This document shows positions 28,191 to 36,502 of a DNA stretch of 64,000 bases, one piece after another. The stretch covers positions 240,140-304,139 of the forward strand of contig NZ_JBNGPA010000004.1 in the NCBI RefSeq assembly GCF_050589845.1, read 5' to 3'. The translations under genes and the position numbers were made by a program. Every line of letters begins with the position of its first letter. The stretch's first letter is position 1. The DNA comes from Carboxylicivirga agarovorans. GTDB taxonomy: Bacteria > Bacteroidota > Bacteroidia > Bacteroidales > Marinilabiliaceae. The notes under the pieces are model-generated. The model was not told the DNA's origin. It made no database searches and was given only the letters and a program-made list of their open reading frames with translations.

Positions 28191-30737
28191 ATGCCTAATA
28201 CTATGATTAAACTATTTAAATGTTATTGTTTATTAACTTGTTTTCTTCTTTTAAACTGCCAGGTACTTGTATCTCAACCGGCATTAAATATTAAACAAGA
28301 TTCAGCGTCACGTATTCTGACGGAAAACTCACCTGATTGTATATACGTTCATACCGATCGTGAAATCTATTCTGTCAAAGACTCTGTCTGGTTTAAGGTT
28401 TATTTAACAGAGTCGCAGACTAACTTCCAATGTGCCGGTATAAGAAGTGTTTATGTTGAATTATTGGATGAATCAGATAGTATTGTCCATAGGAATGTAG
28501 TTAGAATAGATAATGGCTACGGGAAAAGCGATATGGATTTATCCAAAAGCGAATTAAAGGAGGGAAACTATTTATTACGTGCCTATACAGAGTATCAGCA
28601 AAATTTTGGTAATGAATTCTTCTTTAAAAAGAAATTGTTAATTATTGATGTTGCCAATAACACTGTTATAGGCTCTAAAGTTGCTGTAAATAATGTCTCT
28701 GCATCTGCCAATGGTAATATTGACTTTCAGTTTTTACCAGAAGGGGGATTTCTGATCAATGATAAAGCGAATACTCTGGGCTTTATTGCTCGAACACAGG
28801 ACGGTAGGCCGATTGAAGTAAAAGGTTGGATAAGGAATAGTAATCGTAATAAACTGATACGATTTGAATCAGTGCATGACGGTATGGGTAAAACAATGCT
28901 GATACCACAAAAAGGAGAAAAATATTATGCCGTATTGGATAATTACAAAGATCTGGAAATTGAATTACCTCAAGCGATCGATGGTGTGAAGTTTACGGTA
29001 GGTAAAAGAAGAGAGAAGGAAATACATGTTAAGTTAGTTAGTTCAAATTCCAAATACAGAAAGCTATACCTCGTAAATACCGCAAAAGGTCTGGTAACCT
29101 TTGCTGTGCCAATTGAAATGAATAAAGATGAGTTTGATCTTCGGATTTCAAAGGAACAATTCTTAATGGGAATTAACGAACTTACTCTGACAGATGACAC
29201 AATGAAACCTTTGGCAGAGAGGTTAATTTTCATAAAAAACGAATCTTTACTAAATATTGAATTACATCCGGAAAAGCTTGATTATGCAAACAGGGAAAAG
29301 GTAGATATTGAAATTTCAACAATGCTTAATAATGAAAGTGTTGCTTCAAACCTTTCTATTACTGCTATTAACGCCAATCAAGTCAGGTCATTAGAAGAAT
29401 ATCCTCAAAATATACTCTCATATTGTTTATTGGATTCTGAGCTTAAAGGAATGGTTTTTAATCCATCATATTACTTCAAAGACAATGGTATTGCAACGAA
29501 TGAAAAGTTAGATCTTTTAATGCTGACACATGGATGGAGAAATTATAACTGGAATAACTTAAGAGATACACTTGAAAGCATTACACATGCAAAAAAATAT
29601 GGATTAGAGATACAAGGAAAAGTAAAAAGGCTTTTTTCAAATAAAGGAATTAAAAGAGGAGATATAACACTATTTCTTAGTAATAGGAAGTACAATCAAT
29701 TTGAATTGTGCCACTCATCAACTGATAGTTTAGGACTGTTTAAATTTAGTAATTTGAATTATTATGATTCAACTCAAATGTTTATTCAAGGGTTGAATCA
29801 TCACGGTAAAAAAAGTACTGAGATAGTAAATGTTTCAGCTTTAATCAATCCACCAAAAGTTTTTTCAAATCATTGTTATTATACAATGTTTGATGGTGTT
29901 AGTAATCAACATTTTAATCGTATGGCTGAAGAAAGGGAGAGGGTGGATCAGGCCTTTTTTCCGGAAAAGTATACGAAGATGATTGACGAAATTAAGGTGA
30001 AAGCTGAATTTAAGAAACACGTAGAAGCAGTTGATGGTCATTTTAGGTTATATGGTGAGGCGGATCGGGTTTTTGTTGTAAAAGATGAAGACTTTATGTA
30101 CATGAATGTTATGCACTATATTGATGTAAAATGGCCGTCGTTTTCAAGGTTCTCGTCTGGATTTGGCACATATGAGGATATTGATAGACAGGTAGATGAG
30201 GTGGGTGAGGCTGCCATTGGAGACGAAAGCAGACACGATAGATATAGAAGTTCTAGAAGATTGATTTTATTAGATGGTATGCCTGTTGATTCAGAATTTA
30301 TTAATACTGTACCTATGTCAACTATTGATAAGGTTGAGTTCGTTGATCCTTCTAAATCAGCTATTTTTGGTGTACGTGGATATAAAGGAGCACTTGCAGT
30401 CTATACTAAAAAGGGAAGTGTTATTTCATCTGATAATGATTACCTGAAAGGTGCGATATTCCAAAAGCTTAAGGGCTATTATAAAGCGCGTGATTTTTAT
30501 AGTCCAAAATATACTAATGAAGAGGTTGATATCCCAGATCATCGGGCAACACTATATTGGAATCCTGAGGTCATTACAAACAACGATGGTAAAGCTAAAA
30601 TTTCATTTTATACTTCTGATGATCGGGCACCAGTCTGTATTTATATTGAGGGATTAAGTGAGAATGGTAAACCTGGGGTTGGTTTTATAAGGCTGAATAT
30701 GGGAAGTCATTCGGATCTGACACAGTTGAGTGATTAA
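28191..30737 (+). CDS. Large exported MG2-domain protein with a TonB plug-like domain
   Basis: 848 residues with an N-terminal signal (about 1-30). An MG2/macroglobulin-like domain follows (IYVHTDREIYSVKDSVWFK, about residues 50-140), then further beta-sandwich domains. A segment at about 690-745 resembles a TonB-receptor plug (LILLDGMPVDSEFI ... IDKVEFVD ... SAIFGVRGYKGALAVYT), and a final Ig-like domain contains KISFYTSDDRAPVCIYIEG. There is no C-terminal 22-stranded barrel, so this is not a receptor. A shorter relative lies at 44156. It is probably a cell-surface or periplasmic protein; function unknown. ATG 28203 is an alternative start. Confidence 0.75.
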   Translation: MPNTMIKLFKCYCLLTCFLLLNCQVLVSQPALNIKQDSASRILTENSPDCIYVHTDREIYSVKDSVWFKVYLTESQTNFQCAGIRSVYVELLDESDSIVHRNVVRIDNGYGKSDMDLSKSELKEGNYLLRAYTEYQQNFGNEFFFKKKLLIIDVANNTVIGSKVAVNNVSASANGNIDFQFLPEGGFLINDKANTLGFIARTQDGRPIEVKGWIRNSNRNKLIRFESVHDGMGKTMLIPQKGEKYYAVLDNYKDLEIELPQAIDGVKFTVGKRREKEIHVKLVSSNSKYRKLYLVNTAKGLVTFAVPIEMNKDEFDLRISKEQFLMGINELTLTDDTMKPLAERLIFIKNESLLNIELHPEKLDYANREKVDIEISTMLNNESVASNLSITAINANQVRSLEEYPQNILSYCLLDSELKGMVFNPSYYFKDNGIATNEKLDLLMLTHGWRNYNWNNLRDTLESITHAKKYGLEIQGKVKRLFSNKGIKRGDITLFLSNRKYNQFELCHSSTDSLGLFKFSNLNYYDSTQMFIQGLNHHGKKSTEIVNVSALINPPKVFSNHCYYTMFDGVSNQHFNRMAEERERVDQAFFPEKYTKMIDEIKVKAEFKKHVEAVDGHFRLYGEADRVFVVKDEDFMYMNVMHYIDVKWPSFSRFSSGFGTYEDIDRQVDEVGEAAIGDESRHDRYRSSRRLILLDGMPVDSEFINTVPMSTIDKVEFVDPSKSAIFGVRGYKGALAVYTKKGSVISSDNDYLKGAIFQKLKGYYKARDFYSPKYTNEEVDIPDHRATLYWNPEVITNNDGKAKISFYTSDDRAPVCIYIEGLSENGKPGVGFIRLNMGSHSDLTQLSD

Positions 30738-30934
30738 CCCTTATAAGGCATTTTCCTACTATGACCCATTTGAATGACAGGCTATAAAGAGATGATAATA
30801 GTTGTGCATTACAGGGCGAATTTTTTAGTTGCTTATATTTAAAATAGCAGTTTGCTGTAACAATTAGATGTAATGATAAAAGCAACCATTCAAAAAATAT
30901 TACATCTTTAAGTAAGAATGTAAAACCTCTGACT

Positions 30935-31543
30935 ATGAAAACACTACAATTTTTACTGATGCTAACGGCAATTGGCTTTTCTATGATAAGCTGTGATAGT
31001 TCTGCTGAACGACCACAGTTTGAGCTGGACTTGCCCGATGAAATACCAGACGATAATTATTTGATTTATTCAGCTGTGTTTGATGAGATGTATGAATCTG
31101 ATAAAATTGTAATAGCCCAAAGTTCACAAACAAATCTATGGCTTGAGAAAGATAATTCCTTTCATGAAATGCTGCTTAAAAATAATCCGGGTTTTGATTC
31201 TTACTTACTGACTGATTTAGCATACCAAAACAGTGAGTCCCTCTTGTTTGAAAACAAGTTCCTGAACCACAACCAGGAATTTGCACTTATCACTTCAGAT
31301 GAGTTGAAATATATTTTTAACGGACAGGATATTAATGACTCCTGGAATGAATATTACAAGTCGCATGATTCCAATGGTTATATGCGCTTAACACAGATAG
31401 GTTTTAATAAAAACAAAACACAGGCTGTATTCGAGTTTTCACATCATTATGCCAGCCTGGGAGCTGGAGGGTTTATCATATACCTGGTTAAAGAGGATTG
31501 TAGTTGGTTGATAAAAGATATTGTTTATACCTGGGTATCATAA
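30935..31543 (+). CDS. Lipoprotein of unknown function
   Basis: 202 residues with a lipoprotein signal (MKTLQFLLMLTAIGFSMISC, lipid Cys20) followed by an acidic linker (ELDLPDEIPDDN). The soluble domain contains aromatic-rich strands, among them FEFSHHYASLGAGGFIIYLV and ending SWLIKDIVYTWVS; the latter pattern resembles the closing strands of NTF2-like or SnoaL-like immunity folds, but this is only a resemblance. No partner gene is apparent. Confidence 0.65.
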   Translation: MKTLQFLLMLTAIGFSMISCDSSAERPQFELDLPDEIPDDNYLIYSAVFDEMYESDKIVIAQSSQTNLWLEKDNSFHEMLLKNNPGFDSYLLTDLAYQNSESLLFENKFLNHNQEFALITSDELKYIFNGQDINDSWNEYYKSHDSNGYMRLTQIGFNKNKTQAVFEFSHHYASLGAGGFIIYLVKEDCSWLIKDIVYTWVS

Positions 31544-31676
31544 ATTATTGAATATGGGCGAGCGTGGCTATAAGGAGGGGTTGATTGTTTAAGTGATTGA
31601 CAGATTATTTGAAACAAAATGCAACCTATGTGCTCAAAACGAGTATGATACCAGATAAACTTCATTTTATCTACCA

Positions 31677-32015
31677 ATGGAAAAAGAATTAACCGAACAA
31701 GAGGCTGTAGATCAAATCTACAATTTTGCCGCTAACCTGATGGTCAACGAAAAAAAGAATGCTAGCGAAACCCGTGCTGCATTGGTTGAGCAAGGCTTAA
31801 GTGAAGATGTTGCAGGTACTGTTGTGAAAAATTTACAAAGCCAGATCTCTGATGCTAAGAAGAAGCGCGCCAATAAAGATATACTCTGGGGAGCCATATG
31901 GTGTGTTGGAGGAATTGTAGCCACAGCTGCTGAAATTGGCTATATTTTCTGGGGTGCCATCGTTTTTGGAGGCATTCAGCTAATACGCGGACTGATTAAT
32001 TCGCAAGGTGATTAG
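31677..32015 (+). CDS. Small membrane protein of unknown function
   Basis: 112 residues. The N-terminal half is a charged helical region with a UBA-like pattern (AANLMVNEKKNASETRAALVEQGLSEDVA); the C-terminal half has two hydrophobic segments (about 68-85 and 88-105) rich in Gly and Ile. A perfect bidirectional terminator follows 17 nt after the stop. Function unknown. Confidence 0.65.
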   Translation: MEKELTEQEAVDQIYNFAANLMVNEKKNASETRAALVEQGLSEDVAGTVVKNLQSQISDAKKKRANKDILWGAIWCVGGIVATAAEIGYIFWGAIVFGGIQLIRGLINSQGD

Positions 32016-32032
32016 CAGTATAGGATATAAGC

Positions 32033-32070
32033 AAAAAAAAGCGCTTACCACCTGGTAAGCGCTTTTTTTT
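32033..32070. terminator. Bidirectional intrinsic terminator
   Basis: Symmetric: eight A, GCGCTTACCA, loop CC, TGGTAAGCGC, eight T (32033-32070). It lies between the convergent small membrane protein gene and the S41 protease gene and has a U-tract on both strands, so it should stop transcription in both directions. Confidence 0.93.
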
Positions 32071-32087
32071 GATAAGCTTTCTGCTTG

Positions 32088-33809
32088 TTAGCTTTTCTTT
32101 GAAGTAGCACGTCTGTCACCAGCATGGCTGACAACTGTGCCATCCAATAAACCATTGTACTGGTTCATGTCTTTAAACAGCTTTTTAGCTTCTTCCAATT
32201 CTATATCTTTCTGTAAGCTGGCTTTAATGGCTCCTTTTTGGTAGTAGTAACGCTTGGTTATCTCCATTACCATTAACTCCTTAATTTCGTCCTCAAATTG
32301 GCGCATATCCTTTTCTACGTCCAACTTCAACAGCTCTTCCATGGCTGTAAAGTCGTCTTTGGATTTTTCATAGTAACCTTCGCGCCTGGCTGTTTTTACT
32401 AATTCTTTGAACTTCTCCTGAGATAATGATTCGTATCTGAAGTCTTCTTTCGACTTGACAAATTCAACGAAATCATTGTATACACCTTCAGTAATAGTAA
32501 ATGATTCAGGTGCTTCTATTGTTTTGTTTTTTAATACAAACTCTGTTGCAAAGTCAAAGATCATGCTTTGTACTACCAAAGCAAATGTTACATTGGCATA
32601 CTTAGGTGATGTTACTTTGATATCCGGTGATATACCGCCACCATCAAAAACAGAACGTCCGTTTAAGGTTTTGTATTCACTGATCAGTGAGTCGGCAACC
32701 AAACCAACAGCACCATCTTCATCGCGGTGGGTATAGTCCAGGGCCTGAATGCATCGACCAGAAGGAATATAGTATTTGGCTGTCGTTACTTTTAATTTGG
32801 CGTTATAAGATAAGTTACGGGTTGTTTGTACCAGGCCCTTACCAAATGAGCGCTGTCCGATAACCACTCCACGGTCAAGGTCTTGAATAGCACCTGATAC
32901 AATTTCAGAAGCAGAGGCTGAACCACGACTTATCATCACGGCAAGGGGCATAACCGTATCAATTGGCTCACGCATGGCTTTGTATGTTTTGTCCCATTGT
33001 TTTACCTTTCCACGAGTGCTTACCACTTCCGAGCCCTTAGGAACAAATAGGTTAACAATTTTTACAGCCTCGTCTAACAAACCTCCCGGGTTGGCACGTA
33101 GATCCAAAACAATGCTTTTAGCTCCCTGGTTATCACGCAAATCAAGAAAAGCTTTTTCAATTTCGCGCGAGCAATCCTGGGTGAAGTTATTTAACTGGAT
33201 GATACCTGTTTCGTCGTTTACCATACCGTAATAGGGCACAGGGTTAATAGAAATCTTTTTGCGTTCCAGCTCAATGTTAATTGGTTTTTCAGTGCCTGGA
33301 CGCTCTACCTTGATTTTTAATTCGGTGTTGGCAGGACCTTTTAGATTATCGCTAACATCCGGCGTATTTTTGCCAACCATATTCTTACCGTCGATTTCAA
33401 GAATTTTATCACCTGCTTTTAATCCAGCCAATGCTGCCGGAAAACCTTCGTATGGCTCGGCAATTACAACATATTCTCCACGCTTTGAAATCAATGAACC
33501 GATACCGGCATATTCGCCTGTCGTCATAAAACGAAAATCCTCCATATCAGACTCAGGAATATAAGTGGTATAAGGATCAAGCGATTCCAGCATGTTGTTA
33601 ATCCCTTCGGTGATCAGTTTCTCAGGGTCAGTTTCATCAACATAGTAGCTGTTTACTTCGCGAAAGAGCGTATAGAAAATATCGAGGTTTTTAACGACTT
33701 CGAAGTTGCGTTTATCATCGTTAAAACTGTAAAGTCCTAACATCATCACCATTACAAGCGAAACACCTGTAATCCATCTTACTTTACGTGTTCTCAAAAA
33801 CTTATTCAT
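32088..33809 (-). CDS. C-terminal processing peptidase, S41 family
   Basis: Periplasmic serine protease of the CtpA/Prc type, 573 residues. It has an N-terminal signal anchor (about 11-28), a helical segment, a PDZ domain (about 95-175, with GIGSLIS and GDKILEIDGKN), then the S41 core with the GSASASEI motif (catalytic Ser near 299) and Lys near 324 (RSFGKGLVQ). The 25-residue Ser-Lys spacing matches the family. The C-terminal extension (about 420-573) is helical and charged. It begins downstream of a CTTG-N19-TAACTTTG promoter. Confidence 0.93.
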   Translation of the reverse strand: MNKFLRTRKVRWITGVSLVMVMMLGLYSFNDDKRNFEVVKNLDIFYTLFREVNSYYVDETDPEKLITEGINNMLESLDPYTTYIPESDMEDFRFMTTGEYAGIGSLISKRGEYVVIAEPYEGFPAALAGLKAGDKILEIDGKNMVGKNTPDVSDNLKGPANTELKIKVERPGTEKPINIELERKKISINPVPYYGMVNDETGIIQLNNFTQDCSREIEKAFLDLRDNQGAKSIVLDLRANPGGLLDEAVKIVNLFVPKGSEVVSTRGKVKQWDKTYKAMREPIDTVMPLAVMISRGSASASEIVSGAIQDLDRGVVIGQRSFGKGLVQTTRNLSYNAKLKVTTAKYYIPSGRCIQALDYTHRDEDGAVGLVADSLISEYKTLNGRSVFDGGGISPDIKVTSPKYANVTFALVVQSMIFDFATEFVLKNKTIEAPESFTITEGVYNDFVEFVKSKEDFRYESLSQEKFKELVKTARREGYYEKSKDDFTAMEELLKLDVEKDMRQFEDEIKELMVMEITKRYYYQKGAIKASLQKDIELEEAKKLFKDMNQYNGLLDGTVVSHAGDRRATSKKS

Positions 33810-33888
33810 ATTCTGTCTTTATTATTTTTTACCTGAGTTTAACGGTCTTTTTCTGCATTTAACTAAGACCTTACCATAGCGTGGTTCA

Positions 33889-33919
33889 CAAAGTTAATAT
33901 TTCATACAAAAGAATCAAG
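33889..33919 (-). promoter_or_regulatory. Candidate promoter of the S41 protease gene
   Basis: On the minus strand, CTTG (33919-33916), a 19-nt spacer and TAACTTTG (33896-33889) fit the Bacteroidota TTTG-N19-TAnnTTTG promoter with one mismatch in the -33 box. It lies 80 nt before the ATG. Confidence 0.5.
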
Positions 33920-34082
33920 TTGTTAGCTTGATGAGGGGCGGGACTTTAACTTATTATTAACCAATCAGGAGGGAAGAAAGTTCAAAATTGTTGAATTGTA
34001 CTACTATTGAAATGCACATTCAATTACATACTCCAACATTTAAATACCTCACATGATATATCGAACAGCTCTGGATCCAGAC

Positions 34083-36437
34083 CTATTCTCCTTTTCCCAA
34101 GGACTTAAAACGGCAACTTACTGAATTACCATCTTCATCGGTGATAAGTAGAGTGTGCCAGCCTTTTTCAGGGGTAATGGCCATTTGATGGTGATGTATT
34201 GTCTGACCCAGATACTCATTATCCATGTGCCAGAACAGGTAAGAAGATGCTTTTTGGTGTGTGGCTTTACAAATAATTCGTCCGAGGCTGCCGTCTATTT
34301 CTTTGGGAACATAGAGCAATGCGTTGGCTTGCGGGTAAATGATTTCAATGACTTTTTGTTGCTCGAAACAACCGTTTTTAAATGCAGGCAATGGCTTGTA
34401 TAGCGGGTCGCGAAACTGGTAATACCAGGCCATTACGGGTGGCAATACAAACCAACTCTGGTGTTGCATTTTGTCAATTGGGTAGCAGTCGGCATTAACC
34501 CTGTATTTTTTATCGGCGCTTAAATGGACCAACTGATGATAAGGGCATACGGGTGCATCATGTTCAATATTAGGAATATAAACTGTGTCGATCTGATTGC
34601 AGAACTGGGATGCCTTATAGCCGCTTTGCCTGCAAATGGCTGTTTGTTCCATGTCGTCATATGGTTTCATAAACCAGCTTGTGGAAGGCAGTTGACGGTA
34701 TAATTCGAACAGGATGGGAGCAGCCGCACTTCCGCCAATGATGCCGGGACGACCTTCACCGCTTGCATTACCAACCCATACTCCAACCGTATATTCGGGT
34801 GTTACACCAACGGCCCAGGCGTCCCTGAAGCCAAAACTGGTGCCTGTTTTCCAGGCTATTTTGCGCCCTGATGAAAAGTTTTCCCACCCGGTTTCTTCCA
34901 CAGGTCTTTGTACATTGGTTAAAGCCTCAAATGTGTGGTAAACCGATGCTGCTGAAACGACCTTCGGGTTATAATCAAGTTCCGGAAGCGGTTTTATGTC
35001 AGTTGGCATTAAATGAGCAGGATGAAAATCATACTTATCGTATTGAGCTGATTCGGTAGTATAAGTCAACAGGCAACGTGCCATGGACGAATATACAGAT
35101 GATAGTTCATATAAAGACGTTTCAGCGCCTCCCAATATTAACGACAGGCCATAGTGTGAAGCCGGCTTATTGATGGAAGTAATTCCCAGTTTTCGCAGTA
35201 AAGCATGAAACTTTTGTGTTCCATAATCTTGCTGGAGTCGAACAAATGGCACATTTAGTGATCGGGACAATGCAGCATGAGCAGGTACTGCTCCATCAAA
35301 GCGTTTATTATAATTTTGTGGTGAAAAATCGCTGTAATAGGTTGGTATATCAGCCAGGAGCATATGGGGTAAAATCAAACCGTCATCGAGTGCAGCAGCG
35401 TAAAGAAAAGGTTTTAGGGTGCTGCCTGTACTTCGTTTAGCCTGGATAATATCCACATCGTGGCCGTAACCATGTGTGTTAAATGAAGAATTACCAACAT
35501 AGGCAATTACCTGTCCTGACTTGTTATCAATAATAATGGCCGCGATATTATGTATTTCATTATGTCTGTTTATACTATAAAAATTATTAACAATCTGCCT
35601 GGCTTGCTGTTGAAGGTTTTTATTCAAGTTGGACTTGAAGCTACTGGCGCTATGTTTTTTTATCAGGGTATTCAGCAGGTGAGGGGCATCCTGGGGAAGA
35701 GGCAGCGGTTTGTCGGGAAGGGGTTCAGCACAAGACAGGTAGTATTCTGTCGAATCAATGATGTTATTGACAAGTAGTTTTTTGAGTAGAAAATTCCGTT
35801 TGCGCTGCAATGCATCGCGGTTTTTGCCAGGGTGGATCATCGATGGAGCATTTGGCAATACGGCCAGTAAGGCAGATTCACTCCATGATAGTTGATGCAC
35901 CGATCGTCCAAAATATCGCCATGCAGCAGCCTCTATTCCAACAACATTGCCACCAAAAGGAGCGTGGGCGGCATACAAATTTAAAATCTCATTTTTCGAA
36001 GATCTTAGTTCAAGTCGGGTTGCCTGTATGGTTTCAATTAATTTGCTTTTTATGGTACGCTCGCGTTTAAAGGCCAGTCTTATAACCTGCATGGATAGTG
36101 TGCTGCCACCGCTTTTAATCTTGCCCGCTGACAGGTTTTGCCAGCTTGCCCTCAATAAGGATACGGGATTGAACCCGGGGTGATAACGAAAATATTCATC
36201 CTCAAAATAAATGATGGATTGCTCAAATTTATATGGAACGGAGTCGCCTGCTTCGAAGCGCCACTGACCATCGCGGGCAATATGTGCAGATAGCAATTCT
36301 CCATTGCCGGAGTTGATGATGTAGGAGTAGGGTGTGTCAAATAGTTTGGAGGGCAGGCAAAAATAATAGCTTAGTGCCAACAGTGCTAAACCAATCCATA
36401 CCCATTTCCTTTTGTTTTTGATAAAAGCCATTTTCAT
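34083..36437 (-). CDS. pbpC: Penicillin-binding protein 1C
   Basis: Bifunctional peptidoglycan synthase of 784 residues. It has an N-terminal membrane anchor (about 8-27), a GT51 transglycosylase domain (KSGGSTLSMQVIRL, SWSESALLAVLPNAP), a transpeptidase domain with STLK (active-site Ser), SRSLN (SxN) and KTGTS, and the C-terminal PBP1C-specific beta domain (about 690-784). The usual pbpC partner, an alpha-2-macroglobulin gene (yfhM), is absent here; a copper TonB receptor gene is upstream. I chose ATG 36437 because a longer frame to 36473 would run into a hairpin repeat; ATG 36431 is also possible. Confidence 0.93.
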   Translation of the reverse strand: MKMAFIKNKRKWVWIGLALLALSYYFCLPSKLFDTPYSYIINSGNGELLSAHIARDGQWRFEAGDSVPYKFEQSIIYFEDEYFRYHPGFNPVSLLRASWQNLSAGKIKSGGSTLSMQVIRLAFKRERTIKSKLIETIQATRLELRSSKNEILNLYAAHAPFGGNVVGIEAAAWRYFGRSVHQLSWSESALLAVLPNAPSMIHPGKNRDALQRKRNFLLKKLLVNNIIDSTEYYLSCAEPLPDKPLPLPQDAPHLLNTLIKKHSASSFKSNLNKNLQQQARQIVNNFYSINRHNEIHNIAAIIIDNKSGQVIAYVGNSSFNTHGYGHDVDIIQAKRSTGSTLKPFLYAAALDDGLILPHMLLADIPTYYSDFSPQNYNKRFDGAVPAHAALSRSLNVPFVRLQQDYGTQKFHALLRKLGITSINKPASHYGLSLILGGAETSLYELSSVYSSMARCLLTYTTESAQYDKYDFHPAHLMPTDIKPLPELDYNPKVVSAASVYHTFEALTNVQRPVEETGWENFSSGRKIAWKTGTSFGFRDAWAVGVTPEYTVGVWVGNASGEGRPGIIGGSAAAPILFELYRQLPSTSWFMKPYDDMEQTAICRQSGYKASQFCNQIDTVYIPNIEHDAPVCPYHQLVHLSADKKYRVNADCYPIDKMQHQSWFVLPPVMAWYYQFRDPLYKPLPAFKNGCFEQQKVIEIIYPQANALLYVPKEIDGSLGRIICKATHQKASSYLFWHMDNEYLGQTIHHHQMAITPEKGWHTLLITDEDGNSVSCRFKSLGKGE

Positions 36438-36453
36438 GACCTTCAAAATTATA

Positions 36454-36486
36454 AAACCTGTCAGGTTTGCCAAACCCGACAGGTTT
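36454..36486. repeat. Hairpin repeat between the copper receptor gene and pbpC
   Basis: AAACCTGTCAGGTTT (36454-36468), loop GCC, AAACCCGACAGGTTT (36472-36486): a 15-bp stem with a single mismatch. It lies just after the receptor stop and before the pbpC start on the minus strand. The AACCTGTCAGGTTT palindrome is of a kind I recall between genes in Bacteroidota. It ends in a modest T run on the minus strand, so it may attenuate read-through into pbpC. Confidence 0.65.
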
Positions 36487-36502
36487 AAATGTGATAGTGC
36501 TG

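Noticed and set aside
32455..33564. Several plus-strand open frames across the S41 protease gene
   Set aside because: They are shadows of a strongly conserved protease and carry no motif of their own.
36438..36473. Upstream extension of pbpC
   Set aside because: The added codons run into the hairpin repeat, and internal starts give the usual basic N-terminus before the membrane segment.
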